Shown: one piece after another, positions 26,298 to 35,591 of the stretch
How the letters are laid out: each line of letters opens with the position of its first letter
How positions within the stretch are numbered: position 1 is the first letter of the stretch
From: Bacillus sanguinis
Lineage (GTDB): Bacteria > Bacillota > Bacilli > Bacillales > Bacillaceae_G
Length of the DNA: 64,000 bases
Reading direction: 5' to 3'
Assembly: GCF_018332475.1 (NCBI RefSeq)
Contig: NZ_BOQB01000013.1
Coordinates: forward strand, 25,236 to 89,235
Program-made: the position numbers and the translations under genes
The notes under the pieces: model-generated
What the model saw: only the letters and a program-made list of their open reading frames with translations
Databases searched by the model: none
What the model was told of the DNA's origin: nothing

Positions 26298-28973
26298 ATG
26301 AAACGAATAGATCTCATTTTTAACGCAATACAAAAAGGCAATTATACAGAAGGTGTAACTGCATCAGAACTCGCTACCCTGTTGCAACTAGATCGAGCCA
26401 ATGTAAGTAGCGACTTAAACAAACTTGTAAAAGATAAACGTTTATTAAAAACAAATACGCGTCCTGTTCGTTTTTATATAGAAACGAACGCTTCATTGGA
26501 AACGCATTCAAAGGAAATGACTTCATTAGATACATTTGCAGTTGAAAATACGAGCCTTAAAATCGCAATTGAAAAAGCGAAAGCTTCTATTCTCTATCCT
26601 CCAAACGGTATGCATACTTTACTGCTCGGAGAAACAGGCGTCGGAAAATCCATGTTTGCTTCTTTAATGCACGAATATGCAATTGAAGTTGAACAGCTTC
26701 CTAAAAATGCACCATTTATCGTCTTTAACTGTGCTGATTATGCAAATAACCCACAGCTACTACTAGGGCAATTATTTGGGATTAAAAAAGGAGCGTATAC
26801 AGGGGCAAGTGATCAAAAAGGGTTAATTGAAAAAGCACATGAAGGGATCCTTTTCTTAGATGAAGTACATCGCCTTCCTCCAGAGGGACAAGAAATGCTT
26901 TTTACCTTTATTGACCGCGGAGTATACCGCCGCCTTGGAGAAACAGAAAACGAGCGTAAGGCACAAGTATTAATCATTACTGCAACAACAGAAGAACCAA
27001 ATTCATTTTTATTAAAAACATTTACAAGACGTATACCGATGACTGTTACGCTGCCACCACTTCGTGAGCGTACACATAAAGAACGATTTGCTTTACTGCA
27101 ACTATTTTTCACAAATGAAGCAATCCGCCTGCGAAAAGAAATTCACGTTAGCCCGAATGCAATGCGTGCTTTCGTCTTTTACAATTGTCCCAATAACATC
27201 GGGCAATTAAAAACGGATGTACAAATTGCCTGTGCAAAAGCCTATTCTGACTTTGTGACAAAGAAACGTGATTCTGTCTATGTTTCAAGTACAGATTTAC
27301 CTTGGTATATGAAAGAAGGGCTATTCATTGAAAGAAAAAGCCGTCATCTATACCAAATACCAAATGAAACATTTGTATTTACAGGTAATGAAGGTTGGAG
27401 TAATCATAAAATAGAAAATGAAAAACAATCTTCTATATACGATTATATTGATTATAAATATGAAGAACTTCAAGCTCGCGGTATTGAAGAGGACGAATTA
27501 GAATTACTAATAGAAAATGATATTCAAAGCTTTTTCGTACAATATTTTAACCAAATTTCTAAAAAAACAAGTCATGAAAATGTTTTTAAAATTGTGGATC
27601 GTAATATCGTTTCCGTATGTGAAAAAATTGCGGAACTTGCTGAAAAACATTTATCTAAGACGTTTGATGAAAAAGTATTTCTCGCTTTAAGCTTACATGT
27701 ACAGACAACTCTACAACGTTTGCAGGCTGGGAAACAAATTCATCACCCACAATTAAATCAAATTCGTACGAAATATAAAGAAGCTTTTTCCGTAGCTATG
27801 CAATGCATTCAACTACTGGAGGACGAATTACAAATAACAATGCCTATTGATGAAGCAGGCTTTTTAACAATGTTCTTCGTTGTTGATCCAATTCCTGCCT
27901 CACAAACAGAAGTAAAAGTATTAATATTAGCGCACGGCAACGGAATCGCAACAGAAATGGCAAACGTCGCAAACGAATTGCTCGGCATTGAGGAAGTAAC
28001 CGGTATCGATATGCCGTTACATGAATCACCGAAAGATTTCTTAGAACGCGTGAAAGTGTATATGAAAACACTCCAAAATGTAAACGGGCTTCTCTTACTC
28101 GTTGATATGGGATCACTCGCTTATATTGGTGATATATTAGAAACTGAGTTCAAAATTCCGGTACGTGTCCTTTCCATGACGAGCACTCCACATGCACTAG
28201 AAGCTGCTCGAAAAGCTCAGCTTGGCTACTCGTTAGATGCATTATATGAAACAGTGAAGAACTTAACACCGTTTTACTTAAACGTACAAGAAGAAAAGAA
28301 AAAGCCACTATCACCAATGAAATCTGTTATTTTGACAGCTTGTTTAACTGGGGAAGGCAGTGCTTTAGCTATTCAAAAAATGTTGGAGAACTATTTACGA
28401 TTTGACAAGGAATTAATTGAAATCATCCCGATTAGTATCGTCCATGAAAAAGATTTAACAAAAATGATTGAGAACATAAAAAAAGAGCGGAATATCATTT
28501 GTATCGTTACGAATTTCGATGTGCAGGTGCCATGCTTAACTTATCATTTCCAAGACATTGTAAACTACACAGCAATTCAGCCCATTCAAGAATTAATTAC
28601 GTATGAAGAAACATATGCAAAAATGGCTGATATTCTTGAACAACAAATGCAGCGTAACGACGGAGCATTACTTATTAAAACGATCCGTTACGCATTGAAT
28701 ACAATTCAAGAATTAATTTCCTTACAGCTAACTCCTGACAGTTTAATGGGTGTTATTCTGCATATGAGCTGTATGGTTGACCGTCTTCAAAAAGGAGAAA
28801 GCCTCCTCCCTCATCCGGATAAAGAGAAACGAAGACAAGATGAATACTGGATGTATATGAAAGTTAAAAAAGCATTGCAGCCAATTGAAAATACATTTGA
28901 AATACAAATACCTGATGACGAAGTGTTTTATGTTATGGACTTCTTCATTAAAAATCAGCCTGTAAAAAATTAA
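26298..28973 (+). CDS. LevR-type sigma-54-dependent PTS transcriptional activator
   Basis: An 891-residue protein. It contains an N-terminal helix-turn-helix (about 18-55), an AAA+ domain with Walker A GETGVGKS (111-118), the sigma-54-contacting KGAYTGA (about 164-170) and Walker B FLDE (about 186). Then come a PTS regulation domain (about 435-535), a mannose-type EIIA domain with the putative phosphorylated His in AHGNG (about 546), an EIIB-like segment around TACLTGEGS (about 682), and a C-terminal PRD with His in LHMS (about 823). LevR/ManR/CelR proteins activate sugar PTS operons and are switched by PTS phosphorylation. The -24/-12 promoter of celA at 35.26 kb makes that operon the likely target. 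Both PRDs lack the second conserved His. Confidence 0.92.
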   Translation: MKRIDLIFNAIQKGNYTEGVTASELATLLQLDRANVSSDLNKLVKDKRLLKTNTRPVRFYIETNASLETHSKEMTSLDTFAVENTSLKIAIEKAKASILYPPNGMHTLLLGETGVGKSMFASLMHEYAIEVEQLPKNAPFIVFNCADYANNPQLLLGQLFGIKKGAYTGASDQKGLIEKAHEGILFLDEVHRLPPEGQEMLFTFIDRGVYRRLGETENERKAQVLIITATTEEPNSFLLKTFTRRIPMTVTLPPLRERTHKERFALLQLFFTNEAIRLRKEIHVSPNAMRAFVFYNCPNNIGQLKTDVQIACAKAYSDFVTKKRDSVYVSSTDLPWYMKEGLFIERKSRHLYQIPNETFVFTGNEGWSNHKIENEKQSSIYDYIDYKYEELQARGIEEDELELLIENDIQSFFVQYFNQISKKTSHENVFKIVDRNIVSVCEKIAELAEKHLSKTFDEKVFLALSLHVQTTLQRLQAGKQIHHPQLNQIRTKYKEAFSVAMQCIQLLEDELQITMPIDEAGFLTMFFVVDPIPASQTEVKVLILAHGNGIATEMANVANELLGIEEVTGIDMPLHESPKDFLERVKVYMKTLQNVNGLLLLVDMGSLAYIGDILETEFKIPVRVLSMTSTPHALEAARKAQLGYSLDALYETVKNLTPFYLNVQEEKKKPLSPMKSVILTACLTGEGSALAIQKMLENYLRFDKELIEIIPISIVHEKDLTKMIENIKKERNIICIVTNFDVQVPCLTYHFQDIVNYTAIQPIQELITYEETYAKMADILEQQMQRNDGALLIKTIRYALNTIQELISLQLTPDSLMGVILHMSCMVDRLQKGESLLPHPDKEKRRQDEYWMYMKVKKALQPIENTFEIQIPDDEVFYVMDFFIKNQPVKN

Positions 28974-28987
28974 TCGAGGCAGTTTTT

Positions 28988-29085
28988 TAGTATATCGAAC
29001 GTAACTCCGATTTTATCAGCGATTTTCAAGATATATCAGCGCAACTCCGATTTTATCAGCAACTTTTCAAATATATCGATTTACC
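28988..29085. repeat. Dispersed intergenic repeat, copy B (inverted), two internal units
   Basis: Two tandem units of about 40 bp share AACTCCGATTTTATCAGC (exact in both) followed by TTTTCAA and ATATATC. Read on the minus strand the element contains TTGCCGG, TCGATATATTT, GTTGCGCTGATATATCT and AAATCGCTGATA, matching copies at 3001-3070 and 49512-49618. It lies in the 3' region of the LevR-type gene. Confidence 0.75.
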
Positions 29086-29117
29086 GGCAAGAATCGCTAA
29101 AATTTGCACCTTATAGC

Positions 29118-29153
29118 AAAAAAGGCTGTTCCAAAATATGGACAGCCTTTTTT
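29118..29153. terminator. Bidirectional terminator
   Basis: AAAAGGCTGTTCC and GGACAGCCTTTTTT pair with one bulge around an AAAATAT loop, between the convergent LevR-type and CHRD genes. Confidence 0.85.
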
Positions 29154-29567
29154 CTACTTCTTTACTTTCCTAATTCTCCCCCTGATTTCGCCCTTCTTAT
29201 TGGACTTCGTATAAACATTTACATATACATTCGCCTGAATGATTTCTTGAAGTAAGCTATCAAACGCTCGCCCCTGTAAAGGCCCTTCAAAATCCCCCAC
29301 ATTAACTACACCAGTGACGACTCCTTCATTAACACTAATACCTTGCTTTAATGGACCAAATAAACTTAAAACAATTGGACCAATTTGATCTGCTTTCCCT
29401 AAATGAATTTGGCATGATGTAACTTTCTCGATGTTTTTCAATATGACCCGATATTGCAACTTCTTTAAATCCTCACTAAATATAAACTCTGCTACGCCAT
29501 AAGCTTCTGTATTTACAGGGGGTATTTCCCTCTTACCTGTTAACCTCGCAAAGAAATGTGTTGTCAT
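29154..29567 (-). CDS. CHRD domain protein
   Basis: A 137-residue protein consisting almost wholly of one CHRD domain: FARLTGKREIPPVNTEAYGVAEF at the start, the HLGKADQIGPIVLSL segment and NVYTKSNKKGEIRGRI at the end. CHRD domains are immunoglobulin-like beta barrels first seen in chordin; bacterial roles are unknown. There is no signal peptide, so it is probably cytoplasmic, unlike many exported CHRD proteins. Eleven upstream in-frame codons exist, but AAGGAG lies nine bases before ATG 29567. It stands alone between two terminators or promoters. Confidence 0.85.
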   Translation of the reverse strand: MTTHFFARLTGKREIPPVNTEAYGVAEFIFSEDLKKLQYRVILKNIEKVTSCQIHLGKADQIGPIVLSLFGPLKQGISVNEGVVTGVVNVGDFEGPLQGRAFDSLLQEIIQANVYVNVYTKSNKKGEIRGRIRKVKK

Positions 29568-29756
29568 ACGGGCATTCTCCTTATATAAATTTCCCAGCAC
29601 TACTTCTACTACTTTATGGTTTATACATAATCATTTATGACTTTTTCAAGTGTTAATTACGAAGAAAAGATTCACACAATCTTTACATTAGAATCGTTCC
29701 TTTTGCTTTACTACCTCTTGTATAATGCACTTAGAAAAACATTCTAGGAGGGCATT

Positions 29757-30938
29757 TTGAAGAATAACAAATACACTTTTCACACATTATTAGAGATTTT
29801 TCTCGTTTCATTTAAATTAGGACTTACTTCATTTGGTGGTCCTGTCGCCCATCTTGGGTATTTCCACCACGAATATGTGCAAAAAAAAAAATGGATGGAT
29901 GAACGGAGCTACGGAGATTTAGTAGCACTAAGTCAATTCCTTCCTGGTCCTGCTAGCAGCCAAGTCGGTATGGGGGTTGGATTATTAAGGGGCGGACTAT
30001 TAGGAGCTATTATTTCATGGATTGGATTCACACTACCGTCTGTGCTCGTTTTAGTTTTCTTCGCTTCATTCTTTAATCAGTTCGATTTTGGAAGTGCTGG
30101 CTGGATTCATGGGCTAAAACTTGTAGCAGTCGCTATTGTCGCTCATGCAATATGGGGAATGGCGCAAAAATTAACGCCAGACCGAAATCGTGCGACGATT
30201 GCAATTGCAACTGCCGCAATCGCCCTATTATGGCCAAGTAGCTGGACACAAGTCATTCTCATTATCATATCTGGCTTTATCGGCTGGTTTTTATATCGCA
30301 ACCAACCAATTAGCCAATCTCAAAATATAAAAGTACCTATTTCAAAAAAGATAGCAGTTTCGTGTCTCGTCTTATTCTTCGGACTATTACTACTGCTACC
30401 AATTTTAAGACCGTTCTCTTATTACATCGCCTTATTCGATAGTTTCTATCGCTCTGGCGCACTTGTATTTGGAGGCGGACACGTCGTGCTACCTCTTCTT
30501 GAAGGTGAATTCGTACAAAACGGAATGATGACAAAAGAACAGTTTCTAGCTGGATACGGATTAACACAAGCAATGCCAGGACCACTGTTTACATTCGCTT
30601 CTTATATAGGAGCAGTGTTAAACGGAACGCTTGGTGCAATACTCGCAACAATTGCGATCTTTCTTCCTGCTTTCTTACTCGTTATTGGTGTTTTACCCTT
30701 TTGGGACAGTGTAAGAAAAATATCTTTCATACAAGGCGCACTACTCGGTGTTAACGCCGCAGTTGTTGGTATTTTAATTGCCGCTTTTTACGATCCCATT
30801 TGGACGAGCACAATTATAAACGCTGTAGATTTTGTTTTTGCATCTCTTCTATTTTGCTTGCTCGCTTTTTGGAAAACACCACCTTGGGTTATCGTTATAC
30901 TTGGAGCCTTTGGCGGATATATTCTATCCATTTTGTAA
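29757..30938 (+). CDS. chrA: ChrA-family chromate/anion transporter
   Basis: A 393-residue membrane protein made of two homologous CHR halves. The first has FKLGLTSFGGPVAHLGYF and QFLPGPASSQ; the second has the matching FGGGHVVLPLLE and TQAMPGPLFTFASYIGA. About ten membrane helices are predicted. Long-chain CHR proteins export chromate by proton antiport; some members have other substrates, and without a neighbouring chrB or arsenic/chromate gene the substrate stays open. The start is TTG 29757, five bases after AGGAGGG. A TATAAT at 29721-29726 is the likely -10. Confidence 0.88.
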   Translation: MKNNKYTFHTLLEIFLVSFKLGLTSFGGPVAHLGYFHHEYVQKKKWMDERSYGDLVALSQFLPGPASSQVGMGVGLLRGGLLGAIISWIGFTLPSVLVLVFFASFFNQFDFGSAGWIHGLKLVAVAIVAHAIWGMAQKLTPDRNRATIAIATAAIALLWPSSWTQVILIIISGFIGWFLYRNQPISQSQNIKVPISKKIAVSCLVLFFGLLLLLPILRPFSYYIALFDSFYRSGALVFGGGHVVLPLLEGEFVQNGMMTKEQFLAGYGLTQAMPGPLFTFASYIGAVLNGTLGAILATIAIFLPAFLLVIGVLPFWDSVRKISFIQGALLGVNAAVVGILIAAFYDPIWTSTIINAVDFVFASLLFCLLAFWKTPPWVIVILGAFGGYILSIL

Positions 30939-30940
30939 AT

Positions 30941-30973
30941 AAAAAAAGACGGCATAATGTAGCCGTCTTTTTT
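30941..30973. terminator. Bidirectional terminator
   Basis: AAAGACGGC / GCCGTCTTT is a perfect stem with A-run and T-run flanks, between the convergent chrA and chbG genes. Confidence 0.92.
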
Positions 30974-30976
30974 CTA

Positions 30977-31729
<753 letters not shown>

Positions 31730-31731
<2 letters not shown>

Positions 31732-33055
31732 ATTTCTCTACCTTTTTGAAGAACTGCGGAAGATATTCTTTATGTGCTTCCAACATTTCATCTAAAATTT
31801 GTTTTGCAACTTTATCTGATGGTACAAGTGGATTAATTGTCATAGCAAGCAGCGCTTTATGATAATCCCCTGTAACAGCAGCTTCAATTGTTGTGCGCTC
31901 AAATGATTTAATTTGCTGTACTAAACCGCGAACTGGTACCGGAAGATCTCCAACTGCAATTGGTTTTGGACCTTCTTTCGTAATAATACAGTTCACTTCA
32001 ACAGCCGAATCATGTGGTAAGCTTGCAATTGTTCCGTTGTTTCGTGTATTAACAGGCTGGATATCACCTTTATTATTGTAAATAGACGTAATTAAGCTAC
32101 ATGCTGCGTCACTATAATAAGCACCGCCACGTTTTTCTAATTGTGGTGGTTTAATATCTAAGTTCGGGTCTTTATATAGCTCGAATAAATCATCTTCTAA
32201 CTGTTTTACTACCTCTGCACGTGTACCTTTTTCAATCGAAGCTTCTTTCTCTTCTTCTAACATTTCACGTGTTTTGTAGTAATAACGGTGGTATGGACAT
32301 GGAATTGCACGAAGGCCGCGAATAAAGTCTGGCTCCCAGTTAAGCGCTGCAATATTTTCCATCGTAATTTGCTTTTCTGGATCTGTTACAAGCTCTAACA
32401 CACGATCCATTACACTTACGCCATCTAAGTATACATCTAGTCCGTATACCATATGATTTAAACCTGCAAAATCAACGTGGACACGACTTGCATCTACTTC
32501 AAGTAATCTCGCAAGACCCATGCGGATTCCGATTGGAACGTTACATAGACCAACTACTCTTTGAATATTTGTATAACGAAGGACAGCTTCTGTTACCATA
32601 CCAGCTGGGTTCGCGAAGTTAATTAACCATGCATTCGGACAAAGCTCCTCCATATCCTTACAAATATCTAAAATAACAGGAATCGTTCTCAGTGCTTTGA
32701 ATAAACCACCAGGACCATTCGTTTCCTGACCGATTACATCATATTTTAACGGGATTGCTTCGTCTTTTGCACGTGCTTCTAATAAACCAACGCGAAGCTG
32801 CGTTGTTACGAAGTCAGCATCTTTTAATGCTTCACGACGATCAAGCGTTAAATGTACCTCGATTGGTAAACCTGATTTTTTCACCATACGTTTCGCTAAG
32901 TTACCAACGATTTCTAACTTCTCTTTTCCTGCCTCAATATCTACTAACCAAATTTCACGAACAGGAAGCTCATCATAACGTTTAATAAATCCTTCAATTA
33001 ATTCTGGTGTATAACTAGATCCACCGCCGATTGTAGCAATTTTAATTCCAGTCAT
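31730..33055 (-). CDS. licH: 6-phospho-beta-glucosidase, glycoside hydrolase family 4
   Basis: A 441-residue NAD-dependent GH4 enzyme (B. subtilis LicH 442). The N-terminal Rossmann motif IATIGGGSSYTPELIEG, the NPAGMVTEAV segment and the metal-ligand residues in GLCNVPIG and VDFAGLNH are visible. GH4 enzymes use NAD and a divalent metal to cleave phosphorylated disaccharides by oxidation-elimination rather than direct hydrolysis. Substrate is cellobiose-6-phosphate or deacetylated chitobiose-6-phosphate made by the PTS encoded just upstream. Start ATG 33055 is preceded by AAAGGGG, and the gap to celC is three bases. Confidence 0.93.
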
Positions 33056-33058
33056 GCT

Positions 33059-33382
33059 TTATTCCCCTTTCGCTTCTAACTTTTTATAAAGGTCAATAAA
33101 TTCTGCTGCTAATTCTTTTACTGTAATCGCATTCATTAAATGATCTTGTGCGTGAATTAAAAGAACACTAATCTCTGTTTTTTCTCCTCTTGCTTCTGAT
33201 TGTATGAGCTCTGTTTGGAAATGATGCGCTTCATTAATCGCTTCTTTCGCCTTTACCATCGCTTCATCAGCCTCTGCCATTTTCCCCTGTTTAGCGAATT
33301 GCAGTGCCTCCATTGCAAAGCTTCTTGCATTACCACTATTTAAAATTAATTGGAATGGAATTTGTTCTGCTGTAGTCATCAT
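33059..33382 (-). CDS. celC: PTS lactose/cellobiose-type EIIA component
   Basis: A 107-residue helical protein. The phosphorylated His lies in [13 protein letters not shown] near residue 77 and the metal-ligand Asp three residues later. EIIA of this family forms a trimer, receives phosphate from HPr and passes it to EIIB. It is 36-45% identical by eye to the second copy at 37276. Its gene sits after celB with a 183-bp gap holding a strong hairpin, and three bases before licH. Confidence 0.92.
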   Translation of the reverse strand: MMTTAEQIPFQLILNSGNARSFAMEALQFAKQGKMAEADEAMVKAKEAINEAHHFQTELIQSEARGEKTEISVLLIHAQDHLMNAITVKELAAEFIDLYKKLEAKGE

Positions 33383-33522
33383 AATTACCGCCCTCTCTAT
33401 TATGGTTCAACCGATTTAATTACCCCTTCAGTTTGAACATTTCTATTAAATTATTATTTTATGAATGATAGTTTGGTGTTCTTCTAGATGGGTCTCATCT
33501 TTCTGAACATGATATAAAGGTA

Positions 33523-33558
33523 ATTGTTCTCACAGATCATGTTATCTGTGAGAACAAT
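33523..33558 (-). other. Perfect 15-bp hairpin between celB and celC
   Basis: ATTGTTCTCACAGAT and its exact complement flank a 6-nt loop, within the operon. No T-run follows. It could stabilise the upstream celA-celB message, act as an RNase site, or set EII subunit ratios. The corresponding gap in the second PTS cluster is only 9 bp. Confidence 0.7.
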
Positions 33559-33565
33559 CCCTATG

Positions 33566-34873
33566 TTACATAGGTACAGAGTTGTTATTTCCTTGCGCCG
33601 CTGCTTTTTCAGTACGAACAACTGAACGGTCACATAATACAACGAATGGATAGTAGATTACCATCGCAATCACAAAGTTGAATAACTGTAGAATTGCGCC
33701 TGAAAGATGTCCACCTGTTACAAGATAACCACTAATAATTGGTGGTGTTGCCCATGGAATCATTACAACTGTTTTTGGTACCCATCCAATAGATATAGCT
33801 GTATAAGAAGTAATTACTAATACAATTGGTGTTATGATAAACGGTAAGAATAAAACTGGATTTAAAATAATTGGTGTACCAAATATTACTGGTTCGTTAA
33901 TATTGAATGCACCTGGTCCAATTGATAAGCGAGATACACCGCGTAATTGTGCACTTTTTGCTACAAGTAATACAACTACTAAGAATGCTAATGTTGCACC
34001 AGAACCACCAAGATATACGAAAGTATCAAAGAATGGTTTTGTAACAATGTTTGGAACATCAAATGCAGATGTGCCACCTTTGAATAACTGCATATTTTTC
34101 TCTAATGCTGGTAAGTATAACGGCTCAATAATACCACCAACGATATTTGGACCATGTAAACCGAAGAACCAAAGAAGATGAACAAGCAGTACAATGACAA
34201 TTGCACTTGGTAATGTCCCTGCTAAACTTTGCAGTGGTGATTGAATCGTATTAAAGATAAATTCATGAACACTTGTACCAGCTAATTTCACTGCTAATTG
34301 AATACCTGCAACTGCTGTTAAGATAACAAATGCTGGAACGATAGCTGCGAAAGATCTTAAAACTGCTGGTGGTACTCCATCCGGCATTTTAAAAGTAATG
34401 TTTCTTTGTACAAAGAAACGGAATACCTCAGTAACAAGGAGTGCCACAATAATTGCTACGAATAACCCTTGTGCACCTGTCCAAGCTAAGTTCAATCCGC
34501 CTTCTTTCGGTGTTGTTGGCGTAAGAATAATTAACGCACCAAATGAAATAATACCTGCTGACAAACCATCAACGCCGTAAGATTTTGCTAAGTTATAACT
34601 TGTTGTAAATGCTATGATTAGTGCTAAAATTGCGAAAGAACCAGTCCACATTCCACCGCCAACTTGTTTCCACGTTTCACCAAACAAACCTTTCATGAAC
34701 TCTTGGAAAGCTTCAGACGGAAAACCATTAATTAGTGATGCCAGTGCACCAACTAAAATAAGTGGCATAACTGCAATAAATCCATCACGGATCGCAGCTA
34801 AGTGACGTTGCGATCCGATTTTACCAGCGACAGGAACAATATATTTCTCCATAAATGCAATAAATTTTTGCAT
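33566..34873 (-). CDS. celB: PTS cellobiose/lichenan-type EIIC permease
   Basis: A 435-residue membrane protein with about ten helices. Family motifs include the N-terminal AIRDGFIAVMPLILVGAL, the HGPNIVGGI loop, GGSGATLAFLV, and the substrate-site NINEPVIFGTPIILNP. It transports beta-linked disaccharides while they are phosphorylated by the EIIA/EIIB relay. B. subtilis LicC and E. coli ChbC are relatives. It follows celA by 16 bp and precedes celC. Confidence 0.93.
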   Translation of the reverse strand: MQKFIAFMEKYIVPVAGKIGSQRHLAAIRDGFIAVMPLILVGALASLINGFPSEAFQEFMKGLFGETWKQVGGGMWTGSFAILALIIAFTTSYNLAKSYGVDGLSAGIISFGALIILTPTTPKEGGLNLAWTGAQGLFVAIIVALLVTEVFRFFVQRNITFKMPDGVPPAVLRSFAAIVPAFVILTAVAGIQLAVKLAGTSVHEFIFNTIQSPLQSLAGTLPSAIVIVLLVHLLWFFGLHGPNIVGGIIEPLYLPALEKNMQLFKGGTSAFDVPNIVTKPFFDTFVYLGGSGATLAFLVVVLLVAKSAQLRGVSRLSIGPGAFNINEPVIFGTPIILNPVLFLPFIITPIVLVITSYTAISIGWVPKTVVMIPWATPPIISGYLVTGGHLSGAILQLFNFVIAMVIYYPFVVLCDRSVVRTEKAAAQGNNNSVPM

Positions 34874-34889
34874 TTCGCTTCCCCCCTAA

Positions 34890-35192
34890 TTATTTTTTTA
34901 GTGTTAACGCGTGATCTAAAACTGCTTCTCCATTCATCATGCCGTAGTGCATTGGATTGATAACGTCGATTCCAACGTTTCTCTCATCAGCAAGCGTTTT
35001 CATTGAAGAAAGCATGTAACGAACTTGTGGTCCTAGTAATAGTACATCTGCTTGATCGATATTTGTTTTTACTGCATCCCCAGATACAGCCCAAATCTTT
35101 CCTTCTAGACCGCGAGCTTTTGCAGCCGCTTCCATTTTTGTAACTAGTAAACTTGTAGACATCCCTGCTGAGCAACATAATAAAATATTCAT
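34890..35192 (-). CDS. celA: PTS cellobiose-type EIIB component
   Basis: A 100-residue cytoplasmic protein with the phosphocysteine loop [11 protein letters not shown], active-site Cys7, and the typical LLGPQVRYM segment. It accepts phosphate from EIIA and gives it to the sugar bound in EIIC. It is the first gene of celA-celB-celC-licH-chbG. Upstream lie a consensus -24/-12 sigma-54 promoter, a CcpA cre site and repeated GTGTT elements that could bind the LevR-type activator. Confidence 0.93.
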   Translation of the reverse strand: MNILLCCSAGMSTSLLVTKMEAAAKARGLEGKIWAVSGDAVKTNIDQADVLLLGPQVRYMLSSMKTLADERNVGIDVINPMHYGMMNGEAVLDHALTLKK

Positions 35193-35260
35193 TTGAAAAT
35201 CCCCCTTGTGTAGTATAAAAAATTTATGTTTTATTTATTTTTCTTTACGCTATTTATAAA

Positions 35261-35276
35261 TGCAATTAGCGTGCCA
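35261..35276 (-). promoter_or_regulatory. Sigma-54 (-24/-12) promoter of the cel operon
   Basis: On the minus strand TGGCACGCTAATTGCA matches TGGCAC-N5-TTGCW at every defined position, 69 bp before the celA start. A LevR-type activator is encoded at 26.3 kb. Confidence 0.9.
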
Positions 35277-35321
35277 ACTTTTTAAAACTACTAAAATCAG
35301 CACTTTTTCGACTGTTTTCTT

Positions 35322-35459
35322 TGTGTGTTAACGCTTTCAATTAGTGTGTCAGCAAAAAAACACACAGTGTGTTATAAAACAACACGCTTTTAACACATAA
35401 CTGTATGAAAATAGATTAGTGTTTAGTTGTCTAGTTGTATTTAAAACAAAAAACACTAA
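35322..35459. promoter_or_regulatory. Repeat-rich candidate upstream activating region
   Basis: This stretch holds several GTGTT/AACAC words, including the perfect palindrome AACACACAGTGTGTT (35359-35373), TGTGTTAACGC, AACACGCTTTTAACAC, and a TTAGTGTTT / AAACACTAA inverted pair (35416-35424, 35451-35459). Spacing upstream of the -24/-12 promoter suits an enhancer-binding protein. Part may also serve the divergent SpeE-like gene. Confidence 0.5.
35326..35341 (-). promoter_or_regulatory. CcpA cre site upstream of celA
   Basis: ATTGAAAGCGTTAACA fits WWTGWAARCGYTWNCW at all positions. It lies 50 bp upstream of the -24 element, between promoter and presumed activator sites. Confidence 0.75.
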
Positions 35460-35591
35460 AAAAAATTTTTTAGCGTGAAAATCTATTAAAAATAAACTCC
35501 TCTTGAACACACTCCCTTATCTATTGTCCAAGCAGACTCTACTAAATTACATAGAATAGAATAAAATAACACAATTCGAAAGGGGATTCCT

